Positions 43,679 to 53,222 are shown, counted from the first letter of the stretch. The stretch: 64,000 nt of DNA from Bacillota bacterium (GCA_023421115.1 JAEZUI010000183.1:1-64000), one strand, 5' to 3'. Numbers and translations are program-made. The notes: generated by a model from the sequence alone, not told the origin.

Positions 43679-44809
43679 ATGATTAATGATATCATAAGTG
43701 AGTCTATAAAAGAAAAGAAGCAAAAGTTAGCTAAGTTTAAGCGAAATGTGCTGTATTTCAGATGGACTATATTGATATTTATCATTCCGGCTTTTTTGTT
43801 TGATTCTGAGTTTGATGTTTCGAAGAATTTTACATTCTTGACCATATTACTAACCATCTCATATAATGCACTTATTTCTCTTTTGGTTATGTTTAGCAAG
43901 CCTGAGAGAGTTAAAAAGGATATTGGAATAGTTTTTTATGTAGATGTTCTTCTGATTTGCTGTATATCATGCATTCTTGGAGGAATTGAGTCGGATATCT
44001 TTATTGTGCTGTTATTTATAATTGCTTATTATGGTATTAGTAGGGATATAGCGAGTATAGCAAATATAACTGTTTTTACCATATCTATGTATTCATTATT
44101 TACTCTAGGATTTGAGAGAAACAGACTAAATGAATTTAATTATTGGAAATTGATAAGCAGAGATTTCTTTATGCTTATCACTGCCTATGGAATTTCACTG
44201 ATTATTGCAGAGGTCAAAAAGTATGACGAGATGCACAAGAGGGAATTTAAGCTTGCTAGAACCGATAAGCTTACCGGACTTGCAAACAGACATTATTTTG
44301 ACCAAAAACTGGAAGAGGAAGCACTTTATGCCGATTATGCAAGAAAGCCGCTCAATATTTTAATGTTTGATATTGATAATTTTAAGAAGTTCAACGATAC
44401 TTACGGACATATATGGGGAGATAAACTCTTATCCATGTTTGGTGATATTGTTATGCAAAATATACGAAAAACAGATATACCTGTCAGGTATGGAGGAGAA
44501 GAGTTTATTGTTCTAATTGGTGATTTGGATATGGCAACTGTAAAGGGTATAGGAGATAGGATCAGAAGCCAGCTTGAGAAACAAAACATTAATATGGGAA
44601 GTGAAGATACAAAATGCAAGGTTACTGTAAGTTGTGGTGTTGCCCAGTATCCTACACATGCTAAAGATATAAAAGAGGTTGTAAATTATGCAGATAAAGC
44701 ATTGTATTATGCAAAAGAAATAGGAAAGAACATAGTAGTTAGTTATGATGAAATAGGCAAGCTCAGGGAAACTGTTCAGATAGACATAGATACATATTTA
44801 AGCAACTAA
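43679..44809 (+). CDS. Membrane diguanylate cyclase (GGDEF domain)
   Basis: A 376-aa protein. The N-terminal half has about five or six membrane helices (for example WTILIFIIPAFLF and VDVLLICCISCILGG). The C-terminal GGDEF domain begins RTDKLTGLANRHYFDQKL. The active site reads RYGGEEF and the RxxD inhibitory site (RKTD) lies five residues before it, so the enzyme should make c-di-GMP and be product-inhibited. I begin at the ATG at 43679 after AAGGAA; the frame is open upstream. No phosphodiesterase domain is present. Confidence 0.9.
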   Translation: MINDIISESIKEKKQKLAKFKRNVLYFRWTILIFIIPAFLFDSEFDVSKNFTFLTILLTISYNALISLLVMFSKPERVKKDIGIVFYVDVLLICCISCILGGIESDIFIVLLFIIAYYGISRDIASIANITVFTISMYSLFTLGFERNRLNEFNYWKLISRDFFMLITAYGISLIIAEVKKYDEMHKREFKLARTDKLTGLANRHYFDQKLEEEALYADYARKPLNILMFDIDNFKKFNDTYGHIWGDKLLSMFGDIVMQNIRKTDIPVRYGGEEFIVLIGDLDMATVKGIGDRIRSQLEKQNINMGSEDTKCKVTVSCGVAQYPTHAKDIKEVVNYADKALYYAKEIGKNIVVSYDEIGKLRETVQIDIDTYLSN

Positions 44810-44810
44810 A

Positions 44811-44848
44811 TATGTTGGAGACAATATTGCTCCAACATATTTTATTTT
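44811..44848 (+). terminator. Terminator after the GGDEF gene
   Basis: TATGTTGGAG pairs with CTCCAACATA around a 9-nt loop, then TTTTATTTT. It overlaps the GGDEF stop region. Confidence 0.85.
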
Positions 44849-44909
44849 ACCTCTTTCGAACGAAGTGAAAGAGGTAAAAACGGAGGGACTCGATGTCCCG
44901 GAGTTTTTA
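44849..44909. repeat. Double-hairpin repeat, copy 3
   Basis: Same two hairpins as at 3588-3648: first ACCTCTTTC...GAAAGAGGT, then AAAAACGGAGGGACTCGAT with GTCCCGGAGTTTTT. In this copy the inner GGGAC/GTCCC stem is perfect. It lies between convergent genes and may serve aroF as a terminator. Confidence 0.8.
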
Positions 44910-44943
44910 TTTTGGCTTATTTTCCACTTAACTTTTATTACAA

Positions 44944-45957
44944 TTAAAGCTTTTTACCTACAGCATTAGCTACAGGTTTTAATTCTTCCATAAGCTCTGC
45001 AAATTTAGAAGGTTTGAGTGATTGGTTTCCGTCGCAAAGTGCAGCATTAGGTTCAAGATGGACTTCTATTATCAGGCCGTCAGCACCTGTGGCAATTGCA
45101 CCTTTTGAAAGAGCATTAACATACTTCCAAGTGCCTGAAGCATGGCTCGGATCTACTACTATCGGTAGATGAGAAAACTCTTTGACTACAGGTATGGCAC
45201 TAAGGTCAATAGTGTTACGGGTTGCAGATTCATAAGTACGTATTCCTCTTTCGCATAATATTATGTCGGGATTCCCGCTATCCATAATATACTCTGCTGC
45301 CATCAACCATTCTTCGATTGTAGCCGAAAGGCCTCTTTTTAATAGTACAGGCTTTTTTGAAAGCCCCACTTCCTGTAATAGTCTGAAGTTTTGCATATTT
45401 CTTGCACCGATTTGTATGATATCCGTATAGGACGCAACAAGTTCAACGTCTCTTGTGTCAATTACTTCTGTTACAAGTTTCAAACCGGTAGCTTCACGTC
45501 CTGCAGCCATAATCTTAAGTCCGTCTTCTTCAAGGCCCTGAAAAGCATAGGGGGAAGAACGGGGTTTAAAAGCTCCACCACGGAGAATGTTCGCACCTGC
45601 CTCTTTAACTTTTATTGCTGTTGCAACATAGTTTTCTTCATTCTCAATAGCGCAGGGACCTGCCATAACAACAATTTCATCGCCACCTATTTCTACATCT
45701 CCAACTTTAACTATTGTAGGAGAATGCTTCAACTCACGGCTTGCTAGCTTGTAAGGTTTCATTATAGGTACAAGGCTTTCAATACCTGGCATTGTTGATA
45801 TAGCATGAGTGTTTAGAAGTCTTTTGTCACCTATTGCACCTATTACTGTTTTTATCTCCCCTATAATTGGATGAGTTTTAAAGCCAAGGTCGAATAGTTT
45901 TTTTTCTACATTTTCAATTTGCTCTTTTGTAGCGTTTTGTTTCATAATGATAATCAT
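44944..45957 (-). CDS. aroF: 3-deoxy-7-phosphoheptulonate synthase (DAHP synthase)
   Basis: First enzyme of the shikimate pathway, joining PEP and erythrose 4-phosphate. It is 337 aa and of the AroA-beta/KDO8P-like class (type I beta) with an N-terminal ACT-like regulatory extension of about 80 residues (MIIIMKQNATKEQIENVEKK). The catalytic part has VVMAGPCAIENEENY, LRGGAFKPRSSPYAFQG, IQIGARNMQNF, LKRGLSATIEEWLMAAEYI and VVDPSHASGTWKYV. The start follows AGGAGG. A T-box leader lies upstream on the same strand, so it is controlled by an uncharged aromatic tRNA. Confidence 0.95.
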   Translation of the reverse strand: MIIIMKQNATKEQIENVEKKLFDLGFKTHPIIGEIKTVIGAIGDKRLLNTHAISTMPGIESLVPIMKPYKLASRELKHSPTIVKVGDVEIGGDEIVVMAGPCAIENEENYVATAIKVKEAGANILRGGAFKPRSSPYAFQGLEEDGLKIMAAGREATGLKLVTEVIDTRDVELVASYTDIIQIGARNMQNFRLLQEVGLSKKPVLLKRGLSATIEEWLMAAEYIMDSGNPDIILCERGIRTYESATRNTIDLSAIPVVKEFSHLPIVVDPSHASGTWKYVNALSKGAIATGADGLIIEVHLEPNAALCDGNQSLKPSKFAELMEELKPVANAVGKKL

Positions 45958-46040
45958 AGTTTTATACCTCCTAATAATTGAATTTATGTTTAATTTGCTT
46001 TTATTTTAATCTTTTCTTAGCATAAAAGAGAGAAAATAAA

Positions 46041-46310
46041 AACTCCTCATCCCTTAAAGGGACGAGGAGATTATCCACGCGGTACCACCCAAATTGGCTA
46101 AAAGCCCACTTGTAAATATACAGGAAATATTACGTTCCGATACATTCTTCCTTTTAACGGTGAAAGCTCCGGTATTGCCTACTTAAGTAAAATATACTTT
46201 TCAGCTTACAGCTCTAAGGGGAACTTCAATCACAACACTTTTATCAGGCTTTCACCATCCCTGACTCGCTTAAAAAGCCATTACAATTTACTTTCCCTTA
46301 TCATCGCTTT
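46041..46310 (-). promoter_or_regulatory. T-box riboswitch of aroF
   Basis: On the minus strand, the T-box sequence GGGTGGTACCGCG lies at 46078-46090. Stem I contains the AAGGGAAAGTAAA segment (specifier-loop side) and the conserved GCGAG...GGGATGGTGAAAGCC distal part. A terminator with arms CTCCTCGTCCC and GGGATGAGGAG plus T-run is at 46041-46070. The specifier appears to be TTC (Phe; 46221-46223) within GAAGTTCCCC, placed where the 3' arm CCCTT pairs with AAGGG. Uncharged tRNA would favour read-through into aroF. Confidence 0.88.
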
Positions 46311-46464
46311 TAAATATAAACTATTAACTTATATGATAACACCAAAATATATTTAGGTCAATAAAAATTTTTGAGCTTTTGGGCATTACCAAAAACAAAA
46401 TTTGCATTTACACATTATTATGTGATATCATTTATGTATAACATTTTCTTAAGTTTTTCCCGAT

Positions 46465-46566
46465 TAAGCCATTTCAAAAAATAACCTATACAACATTTAT
46501 TTCAAAAAGCCCATCAGATATAATTTTTTGAAATGGCAATTGCAAAGTTTTTTTGGAACTACCTTA
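46465..46566. repeat. Hairpin repeat (family A) upstream of cheW
   Basis: TAAGCCATTTCAAAAAATAA at the left pairs with ATAATTTTTTGAAATGGC (46518-46535), and a further arm TTTTTTTGGAACTACCTTA closes the unit. Confidence 0.75.
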
Positions 46567-46638
46567 GGGATAACGAAAAAATAACTTCTTATTCTCATAG
46601 TGTGGGGATATTATCAAACCAAGTTTTTTCGTTATCCC
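46567..46638. repeat. Second hairpin with related arms
   Basis: GGGATAACGAAAAAATAACTT (46567-46587; 21 bp) pairs, with a small bulge, with AAGTTTTTTCGTTATCCC (46621-46638). The AAAAAATAAC core is the same as in family A, but the outer ends differ, so it may be a diverged copy nested in the previous one. Confidence 0.65.
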
Positions 46639-46722
46639 AGAGTTGGAACTTATATTTTAATCGTTCCTTAATAACATTCATAATAGTTATTCTTTTGCTA
46701 AAATCTAAGGAGGGTAATGCGA

Positions 46723-47169
46723 ATGGATGAAACTCAGATAGTAGTGTTTACTCTTAATGATGAGATATGTGGAGTAGAAACTACTCAGGTTAAAGAAATC
46801 GTCAAGTATGAATCAACTACAAAAATGCCCAATATGCCTAAGTTTATTGATGGAGTAATTAGCATCAGGGGGACAGTTGTACCCATAGTTAATCTTAATA
46901 AAAGATTTGGTTTGGGTAATACGGAGATTACTAAAAAAACAAAGATAATTGTAAATGATTTGGAAGGGAAGCTTATAGGATTTATTGTTAACGATGTTTC
47001 GGAAATCACCAAACTCCCAGCCCAAGATATTGAGGATACTCCTGAAATAATAAAGAAAATAGACAATTCCTATTTGAAAAATGTCGGTAAAAAGGGTGAG
47101 GAATTAATTTCTATATTGGACTTAAGTACAATACTTACCGATACAGAGATAAAGAGTCTAGAGCTTTAA
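46723..47169 (+). CDS. cheW: Chemotaxis coupling protein CheW
   Basis: A 148-aa single-domain CheW. Family segments are QIVVFTLNDEICGVETTQVKEIV, MPNMPKFIDGVISIRGTVVPIVNL (with the conserved NxRG-like IxIRGxVxPVxxL), RFGLGNTE and VGKKGEELISILDLSTIL. I chose the ATG at 46723, 8 nt after AGGAGGG. There is no CheA or receptor gene nearby, so it is an orphan in this window. Confidence 0.9.
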   Translation: MDETQIVVFTLNDEICGVETTQVKEIVKYESTTKMPNMPKFIDGVISIRGTVVPIVNLNKRFGLGNTEITKKTKIIVNDLEGKLIGFIVNDVSEITKLPAQDIEDTPEIIKKIDNSYLKNVGKKGEELISILDLSTILTDTEIKSLEL

Positions 47170-47374
47170 GTTTTACACTTATGCAAAGTTCTCATAGATC
47201 AAATCTAAAAAGATAAATATACCGCAATGGATGCTGCAAGCAAAGTAGTAAATTCCGCTGCGGCAAACAGCGGAACAATATCTTCTAAAAAGTGTATATA
47301 ACGCTTACGCTATAAGACTTTCAGCACAAATGTTTGCTAAATAAACAAACTTTTTTAAGAAGAATTGTATAATA
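47170..47374. other. Intergenic region after cheW
   Basis: About 200 bp without a gene. One perfect small hairpin, CCGCTG/CAGCGG with CGGCAAA inside, lies at 47251-47270. Nothing else was identified before the shared terminator at 47375. Confidence 0.4.
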
Positions 47375-47398
47375 AAAAAGAGCGCAAGCGCTCTTTTT
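47375..47398. terminator. Bidirectional terminator between cheW and ychF
   Basis: AAAAAGAGCGC and GCGCTCTTTTT are perfect arms around two bases, with A- and T-runs on both sides. It serves both convergent genes. Confidence 0.9.
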
Positions 47399-47467
47399 GG
47401 TGAATTATTCAAAAAACCAAAAGTTTATAATTGTATTTTTCAAATGTAATGCTAAATGTTCCATAGC

Positions 47468-48562
47468 TTATACATTAAATCTGAAGAGTGTGACGTCTCC
47501 GTCTTTCATAACATATTCTTTACCCTCAGATCGTACCAATCCTTTTTCTTTTGCAGCAGTATATGAGCCGCATTCCATAAGGTCATCAAAGGCTACTATC
47601 TCTGCTCTGATAAAGCCTCTTTCGAAGTCGGTGTGTATTTTTCCCGCAGCTTGAGGTGATTTTGTACCTTTTACAATTGTCCAAGCCCTAACTTCAGGGG
47701 TACCGGCTGTTAGGAAGCTGATAAGCCCTAATAATTTATAACTGGCTTTTACAAGCCTGTCCAATCCCGATTCAGCTAATCCGAGCTCCTTTAAAAATTC
47801 TGCTTTTTCTTCCTCTTCAAGCTGTGCTATTTCTTCTTCTATTTTTGCACATATAACCATTACTTCTGAGCCTTCCTTTTGTGCATGTTCCATAATCTCC
47901 TTCAAAAGGGAATTGCTTGAAGTGTCGTGTAGTCCGTCTTCACTTACATTGGCTGCATACAATACAGGTTTTGAAGTAAGCAAAAACAGTTGATCAACCA
48001 TCTTTTCTTCCTCCGGGGTAAATTTCATTGACCTTGCAGGTTTACCTTCCGAAAGGGTTTTGAGTATTTCCTCATATAAGTCCAATTCAACTTGAAACTT
48101 TTTATCACCGGATTTAAGCATTTTTCGAGTTCTGTCAATTCTTTTTTCCATAACTTCAAGGTCTGCTAAAATCAGCTCCATTTCAATGGTTTCAACGTCA
48201 CGCACAGGACCTATGGAACCATCAACGTGAACAATATTGCTATCCTCAAAACATCTTACGACATGAACAATTGAATCAACTTCACGAATATGGGACAAAA
48301 ATTTATTACCAAGGCCCTCACCCTTACTTGCACCTTTGACAAGTCCTGCAATGTCAACAAATTCTATTGCTGTAGGAGTTATTTTTTCCGGATTGTACAT
48401 TTTAGCAAGTCTATCGAGTCTCTCGTCGGGGACTGCAACTATTCCAACGTTTGGTTCGATAGTGCAAAACGGATAATTGGCAGATTCCGCACCTGCCTTT
48501 GTAATAGCATTAAACAAAGTACTTTTTCCTACATTAGGTAGACCAACTATTCCTAATTTCAT
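47468..48562 (-). CDS. ychF: Redox-regulated ATPase/GTPase YchF
   Basis: An OLA1/YchF family Obg-like P-loop protein (364 aa) that binds ribosomes. Motifs: GIVGLPNVGKSTLFNAIT (P-loop), NYPFCTIEPNVG, FVDIAGLVKGASKGEGLGNKFL, and the YchF end GKEYVMKDGDVTLFRFNV (TGS domain). The start ATG is at 48562. It belongs to the universal core of the genome. Confidence 0.95.
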   Translation of the reverse strand: MKLGIVGLPNVGKSTLFNAITKAGAESANYPFCTIEPNVGIVAVPDERLDRLAKMYNPEKITPTAIEFVDIAGLVKGASKGEGLGNKFLSHIREVDSIVHVVRCFEDSNIVHVDGSIGPVRDVETIEMELILADLEVMEKRIDRTRKMLKSGDKKFQVELDLYEEILKTLSEGKPARSMKFTPEEEKMVDQLFLLTSKPVLYAANVSEDGLHDTSSNSLLKEIMEHAQKEGSEVMVICAKIEEEIAQLEEEEKAEFLKELGLAESGLDRLVKASYKLLGLISFLTAGTPEVRAWTIVKGTKSPQAAGKIHTDFERGFIRAEIVAFDDLMECGSYTAAKEKGLVRSEGKEYVMKDGDVTLFRFNV

Positions 48563-48623
48563 TTATAACATCTATCCTTTCTGATTTTCAGCCCTTGATT
48601 GAGGTTGATATCATATATACTAT

Positions 48624-48693
48624 TTAGGTCATATCAAAAAAATAACTTATACAATATTTATGTCACAAAGCTATTTTTTTATAATTACCTTAT
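48624..48693. repeat. Hairpin repeat (family A) upstream of ychF
   Basis: TTAGGTCATATCAAAAAAAT at the left and CTATTTTTTTATAATTACCT at the right form imperfect inverted ends about 30 bp apart. It stands in the gap between ychF and the next minus-strand gene. Confidence 0.7.
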
Positions 48694-48808
48694 AAACCAA
48701 ACTAAATTATATATTATATATACTTTCAATGCAATAACTCTGTTTTATTGTTTTATTGTTTTATTTTATAAGAGTACAATCTTAGTAGTCTGTTACCGAA
48801 TGGGAAAG

Positions 48809-50107
48809 TTATTCTTTAGAGATTAACTTGTTCGCAAACACCTTTTTCAGTACTTCAAATATGATGAAGGCAACACCTATAGTATAGATGGGGTGAAGGG
48901 GAAACACGTATCGTGGGTTACCTTCAAGCACAAACATCATTGAGTTAAAATAAGCGAATATTAACAGCATAAAAGTCGTAAAGTCTACTTTTCTGTAACG
49001 TATAAATCTGTATAAAGCATAAATTATAAAAGCAAATACTACTATGTAAAAAGGTCGGTACAAGAGTTTTTCTAGAATGACTGCCATGAAGGTAAGAGGA
49101 TGCCAGGTATTTATATCTATAGTCATTGCCCACATTATATCATCGGTTTTATACCAATATGAATTGGCAATGCGTTTAAAAGCAAGTTTTATAAATTTAG
49201 TGGGATTATCTTTAATCCATTTATATGCAAGTTCTTTACCTACCTTATGAGTTGCCATTTCATCAAAACCGGTATCGGTTTTGTATTTTGCCAAGGGGCT
49301 ATCCGGATATTTATAAGGATCACTCCATGAACCAGTAGCATAGTCATTGTTATTTACATAAATAACATATCCTCCATTGGTGGAAAACACCGGTTCTCCG
49401 AAGACAATGTAGTTTCTGATCAGCCACGGTGCTACAACTACACCAACAGCGATTGCGAAAGAAACTATATATACAAATTTATTCTTGAGTTTCAAATCCT
49501 TTTTTATAAACATGAAAAAGGCAAAAATAAGAGGTATAAACATTCCAATAGGTCTTATAAGAGTGAGATACCCAATTAACAACCCAATAAATATTGGATT
49601 GTTTTTATTGAAAAACAAATAAATTGAGAGCATTAAAATTGCAGAAAACAATATCTCTGAACAATGAATGCTGTTATATGCAATAGCAAGGGGTGAAAAA
49701 GCATATAGTGCAAGTGTTATTAATGCTATTTTTTCATTAAAGAACTGTTTTGCAAGTTTGTAGGTAAAAAACATTATAAGTATAGATAATACGACATTGA
49801 GTAGCTTTCCGGTTAGAAAATCATTGTACCCGGTACCGAATATAAAATACAATAAAGCAAGAGTTCCCGGATAACCTATAGGCCTAAAAGCTGTTGGAAC
49901 TCCAGGAGTTCCTCTGTAATAGGGATAAACACCGTTGAGAAAGCCTTTACCTTGAGAAAGTTCGACACCTTTAACGTGATACCACATAAAGTCTGTCTCT
50001 GGAAAGGTTGGAATAATTGCTATCCAAGCAAGTCTTAGAATTACTCCTGTAAGTATTATTAGAAGATAATGGTACTTTTTTATAAAATCTATTGTTTTCT
50101 GTGACAT
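48809..50107 (-). CDS. Membrane glycosyltransferase of the GT39/ArnT type
   Basis: A 432-aa protein with about ten membrane helices, starting after AAGGAG. An early acidic loop (PTFPETDFMWYHVKGVEL) precedes helix 2, and the FRPIGYPGTLALLYFIFG segment and YNSIHCSEILFSAI follow. This matches the lipid-phosphate-sugar dependent mannosyl/arabinosyl transferase fold (GT39/GT83, PMT_2). The sugar donor and acceptor cannot be inferred. It is preceded on the same strand by the DEAD-box helicase gene and a terminator, so it is probably transcribed alone. Confidence 0.8.
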   Translation of the reverse strand: MSQKTIDFIKKYHYLLIILTGVILRLAWIAIIPTFPETDFMWYHVKGVELSQGKGFLNGVYPYYRGTPGVPTAFRPIGYPGTLALLYFIFGTGYNDFLTGKLLNVVLSILIMFFTYKLAKQFFNEKIALITLALYAFSPLAIAYNSIHCSEILFSAILMLSIYLFFNKNNPIFIGLLIGYLTLIRPIGMFIPLIFAFFMFIKKDLKLKNKFVYIVSFAIAVGVVVAPWLIRNYIVFGEPVFSTNGGYVIYVNNNDYATGSWSDPYKYPDSPLAKYKTDTGFDEMATHKVGKELAYKWIKDNPTKFIKLAFKRIANSYWYKTDDIMWAMTIDINTWHPLTFMAVILEKLLYRPFYIVVFAFIIYALYRFIRYRKVDFTTFMLLIFAYFNSMMFVLEGNPRYVFPLHPIYTIGVAFIIFEVLKKVFANKLISKE

Positions 50108-50195
50108 AACGACTCCTTATGAGGGTTTTTATATAAAACATTTTACTTTTCTTGATCGGACTATGTCAAGGTTAATATTGTTTATAACCAATAAT

Positions 50196-50233
50196 AAAAG
50201 CTATTGATATGTACGATTATATCAATAGCTTTT
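50196..50233 (-). terminator. Terminator after the DEAD-box helicase
   Basis: A perfect 15-bp stem with arms AAAAGCTATTGATAT and ATATCAATAGCTTTT around an 8-nt loop. It lies about 75 bp beyond the helicase stop. Confidence 0.8.
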
Positions 50234-50309
50234 ATAAGCATTGAAAAGTCTTACCTCAAATTCTTTTGTGCACTCAAGTAATACATTTTTATAAAATGCC
50301 TAAACAGCC

Positions 50310-51851
50310 CTATTTGCGAAATATTTTTTGTAACACACGTTGAATAAATGATATTTTAGTTTTAACACTTTCAGTCTTTTTAGCTTCCGTGTTTTTATTG
50401 ATAGAACTTGCAGCTGCATTGTGTATAGGTTTTTGTACAGGTTTTGTGTTTGTTTGTACCGGTCTTTGCTGACGGTGATTAGGATATGTTGAACCGGCTC
50501 TTTTTGCTGTCTTATTATATGAAGGTTTTTCGTTTGCCTTATCAGTGTGTTTGTTATAATGCTGATTTGGTTTCTTAGGATACTGATTATTTGGCGGTCT
50601 TTTTGAGTTTGGACCTGAATAAGCCTTTGGCGGCCTTTTTGCAATTGACTCGGAGTCAGACCTATGGTTTCTTGCAGGTACTGAGTTTGCTTTTGCCCAC
50701 TTATCCGCCTCAGCTTTTTGGTTTTTGTACATCTCTTCTGTTGGTAATTCTCCTTCGGTAATCATTGCACCGATGTGTTCTTCTATGGCATATAGACTCA
50801 TGATGTCTTCACTTGTAACTAAAGTAAGTGCACGACCACCGTTTCCAGCTCTGCCTGTACGACCTATTCTATGGACATAGCTGTCCTTTTCTAGAGGTAC
50901 ATCATAATTTATAACAAGAGACAGATTGTCAATGTGTATACCACGTGCAGCAACGTCTGTAGCTACAAGCAAATGAAATTCACCTTGTTTGAACTGTTGA
51001 ATGGTCTTCATGCGCTTAGCTTGAGGAATATCGCCATGTAGTGCTTGACAGTTGTAGCCTTTTCGGTATAAAAAGCTTTGAACCCTATCTACAGCAACTC
51101 GCGTGTTACAAAAAATCATACAGCTTTCTGGCCGTTCTATCAGGAGTAGATGGTTTAACTCAGTGCTTTTCTCATGACTTTCAACACGGTAATATATTTG
51201 CTCAATACTGTCAACTGTCTTAGTTTCCGATTTAATCTCAATTGTTACCGGCTGCTTCATATATTCCTTGCATATTCTGCGGATTTCTGACGGTATAGTA
51301 GCTGAAAAAAGCAGAGTTATCCTGTTTTTAGGGAGAGCCCTGATAATTTTAACTACCTGATCTAGAAAGCCCATATCAAGCATTCTGTCTGCTTCGTCAA
51401 GTATTAGAAAACGAATATTCTCGGTCAGTAGGTTTTTGTTTTTAATGTGGTCGTAAACTCTACCTGGTGTTCCTGTAACAATGGATACACCTCTATTAAA
51501 TGCTTGTATTTCCGTGTTCATACTATGTTGACCATAAACAGCTGTTGATTTGTGCCGAGTATGTTTAGACATTTTCTTTAATTCAATGTCTACCTGAACG
51601 GCCAGTTCTCTTGTAGGTGTGAGAATCAGACCTTGAGGTACTGTAATTTTTGGGTCAATCAGTTGAAGCATGGAAACCCCGAATACAGCAGTTTTACCGC
51701 TGCCTGTCTTAGACATTACAATCAGATCTTCATGATTTAAAATATGGGGAATTGCTTTACTTTGTACTTCTGTAGGGTTTTCAAAACCCATTTCTTCTAG
51801 AGCTTTTAAAATTGGCGGCGAAATGCCCAGATCGCTAAAACTGTTTTTCAT
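50310..51851 (-). CDS. DEAD-box RNA helicase
   Basis: A 513-aa ATP-dependent RNA helicase. The Q motif (FSDLGISPPILKALEEMGFENPTEVQ) is at the N-terminus. It is followed by SKTGSGKTAVF (motif I), PTRELAVQV (Ia), TPGRV, LDEADRML (II), LLFSATIPSE (III), ATDVAARGIHI (V) and YVHRIGRTGRAG (VI). Residues from about 400 are a basic, proline/asparagine/lysine-rich tail typical of RNA-binding tails in CshA/RhlE-like proteins. Cold shock or rRNA maturation is the usual role. I do not name a subtype. Confidence 0.9.
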   Translation of the reverse strand: MKNSFSDLGISPPILKALEEMGFENPTEVQSKAIPHILNHEDLIVMSKTGSGKTAVFGVSMLQLIDPKITVPQGLILTPTRELAVQVDIELKKMSKHTRHKSTAVYGQHSMNTEIQAFNRGVSIVTGTPGRVYDHIKNKNLLTENIRFLILDEADRMLDMGFLDQVVKIIRALPKNRITLLFSATIPSEIRRICKEYMKQPVTIEIKSETKTVDSIEQIYYRVESHEKSTELNHLLLIERPESCMIFCNTRVAVDRVQSFLYRKGYNCQALHGDIPQAKRMKTIQQFKQGEFHLLVATDVAARGIHIDNLSLVINYDVPLEKDSYVHRIGRTGRAGNGGRALTLVTSEDIMSLYAIEEHIGAMITEGELPTEEMYKNQKAEADKWAKANSVPARNHRSDSESIAKRPPKAYSGPNSKRPPNNQYPKKPNQHYNKHTDKANEKPSYNKTAKRAGSTYPNHRQQRPVQTNTKPVQKPIHNAAASSINKNTEAKKTESVKTKISFIQRVLQKIFRK

Positions 51852-52010
51852 TATTATCCTCTTTCGTAGTTTGTGAATTACTTCGATTATACCACTAATT
51901 TTTGATTTGTTCCATTATTTTATATGGAAGCCTACGAAAGATAAGATGTAAGAGGAAATTTGTTGAAGGGTTTTGATAGTAACAGGCTTCTTTGCGATGC
52001 TTAGAAAACA

Positions 52011-52041
52011 AAAATTCCCGGATGTACCGAGAATTTTTGTT
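52011..52041. terminator. Terminator between the LamG protein gene and the helicase
   Basis: Minus-strand reading: AAAATTCTCG pairs with CGGGAATTTT through one mismatch, followed by a T-run. The plus-strand reading has a T-run as well. Confidence 0.7.
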
Positions 52042-52079
52042 TTATTATTGTTATTGCCTAATTCAAATATAATTAATAT

Positions 52080-53222
52080 TTAATAGTTTAAAATAATTGA
52101 TCGTGTAGCTGCTATCCATTCAACTTTCATGCCAAGCTTTTCACCTACAAATCTCAGCGGCAACATAGTACGTCCTTCTATTGTCATTGGAGGAACATCA
52201 AGCTCTAGAGCCTGACCGTTTACTTTTGCGTTTTTATTATCAAGCCAAAGATTCAATGTAGTTCCTTTGTATTTTAGGTCAACTCGGCGCTCGGCCGCAT
52301 CCCAGCCTATCTCACCGCCAATCCCTTCCATAATTGCACGGATTGGCACCAATGTTCTGCCATCTATAATCGTAGGAACTATGTCAGAATTGTCCGCGTC
52401 TATTTGTGAACCAGCGCCATTAACATATATGTTAGGGTCATCAACTTTAAGCTCTATTTTGCCTGTGTATTGCCCAAAGGCTTCATTATATAATTGTGTT
52501 ACAGTATCCTCGCTGATTGCATAATCAAAAAGCTTGTATTCATCCATAAACCCGTTAAAATAGCCATTGCCACTTTTGCCCACCCTATAAGGTGTGGAAG
52601 TTTTTACTCCTTGATCTGCTATTGGCAGCAATTCATCAGGCATATACTCTTGATGAAGCAATTCACCATCTAAATAAAGTTTTTCTTCTTTGCCGTCAAA
52701 CGTAACTACAATATGTGCCCATTTTTCCACCAATTGAGATCTGTCCATTGTATAATTATTTGGATCATCAGGGAACTCAAAATAGTTATTATGATAATCC
52801 TCTCCGAACCCTAACTGAGACTGAAACAAAGATGCGGCATATCCAAAATAATACACTAATGGCTCATAGTTCTCAGAGTCTAACTTGCAAAGGATTGGGA
52901 AAGCGTTCACATTATCTATATAATTTATCTTTAACCATAATGAAACAGATAAACCCTTTGCATAATCTAAATCCTCTGTTCCTTTTAAATCAATGTAACC
53001 TCCGCTAAGTTCTACTCCCTTGCCGATAACACCTTCTGTAAAACTTACCTTACCAGATTTTGCACCACTGTAACTGTTTGATATAGCACTATCAAAATTG
53101 TCCTCGAATTTTAAATGTAGAACTGGATCTTTAAAGGTTTCTGTGGCACATACGCCTGTAAAAGATAAAAGTTGTGAAACCATTAAAGTAAGTACGATTA
53201 AAAACATTGTGATTTTTTTCAT
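52080..53222 (-). CDS. Secreted LamG-domain protein with copper-amine-oxidase-like stalk domain
   Basis: A 380-aa exported protein. A signal peptide covers residues 1-28 (MKKITMFLIVLTLMVSQLL, then GVCA). Residues about 32-250 are a LamG/concanavalin-like jelly-roll (VLHLKFEDNFDSAIS, LSVSLWLKINY, WAHIVVTFDGKEEKLYLDGEL, GFMDEYKLFDYAIS). Residues about 260-380 form a copper-amine-oxidase N-terminal-like domain (PTIIDGRTLVPIRAIMEGIGG...MLPLRFVGEKLG), a common clostridial extracellular fold. The carbohydrate or ligand is unknown. The start follows GGAGG. Confidence 0.88.
   Translation of the reverse strand: MKKITMFLIVLTLMVSQLLSFTGVCATETFKDPVLHLKFEDNFDSAISNSYSGAKSGKVSFTEGVIGKGVELSGGYIDLKGTEDLDYAKGLSVSLWLKINYIDNVNAFPILCKLDSENYEPLVYYFGYAASLFQSQLGFGEDYHNNYFEFPDDPNNYTMDRSQLVEKWAHIVVTFDGKEEKLYLDGELLHQEYMPDELLPIADQGVKTSTPYRVGKSGNGYFNGFMDEYKLFDYAISEDTVTQLYNEAFGQYTGKIELKVDDPNIYVNGAGSQIDADNSDIVPTIIDGRTLVPIRAIMEGIGGEIGWDAAERRVDLKYKGTTLNLWLDNKNAKVNGQALELDVPPMTIEGRTMLPLRFVGEKLGMKVEWIAATRSIILNY

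Noticed and set aside
46533..46730. 65-codon frame upstream of cheW
   Set aside because: It is a translation of the hairpin repeats and runs into the cheW ribosome site.
48599..48826. 75-codon frame between ychF and the GT39 gene
   Set aside because: It covers a family A repeat and A/T-rich spacer; no ribosome site or protein-like pattern.
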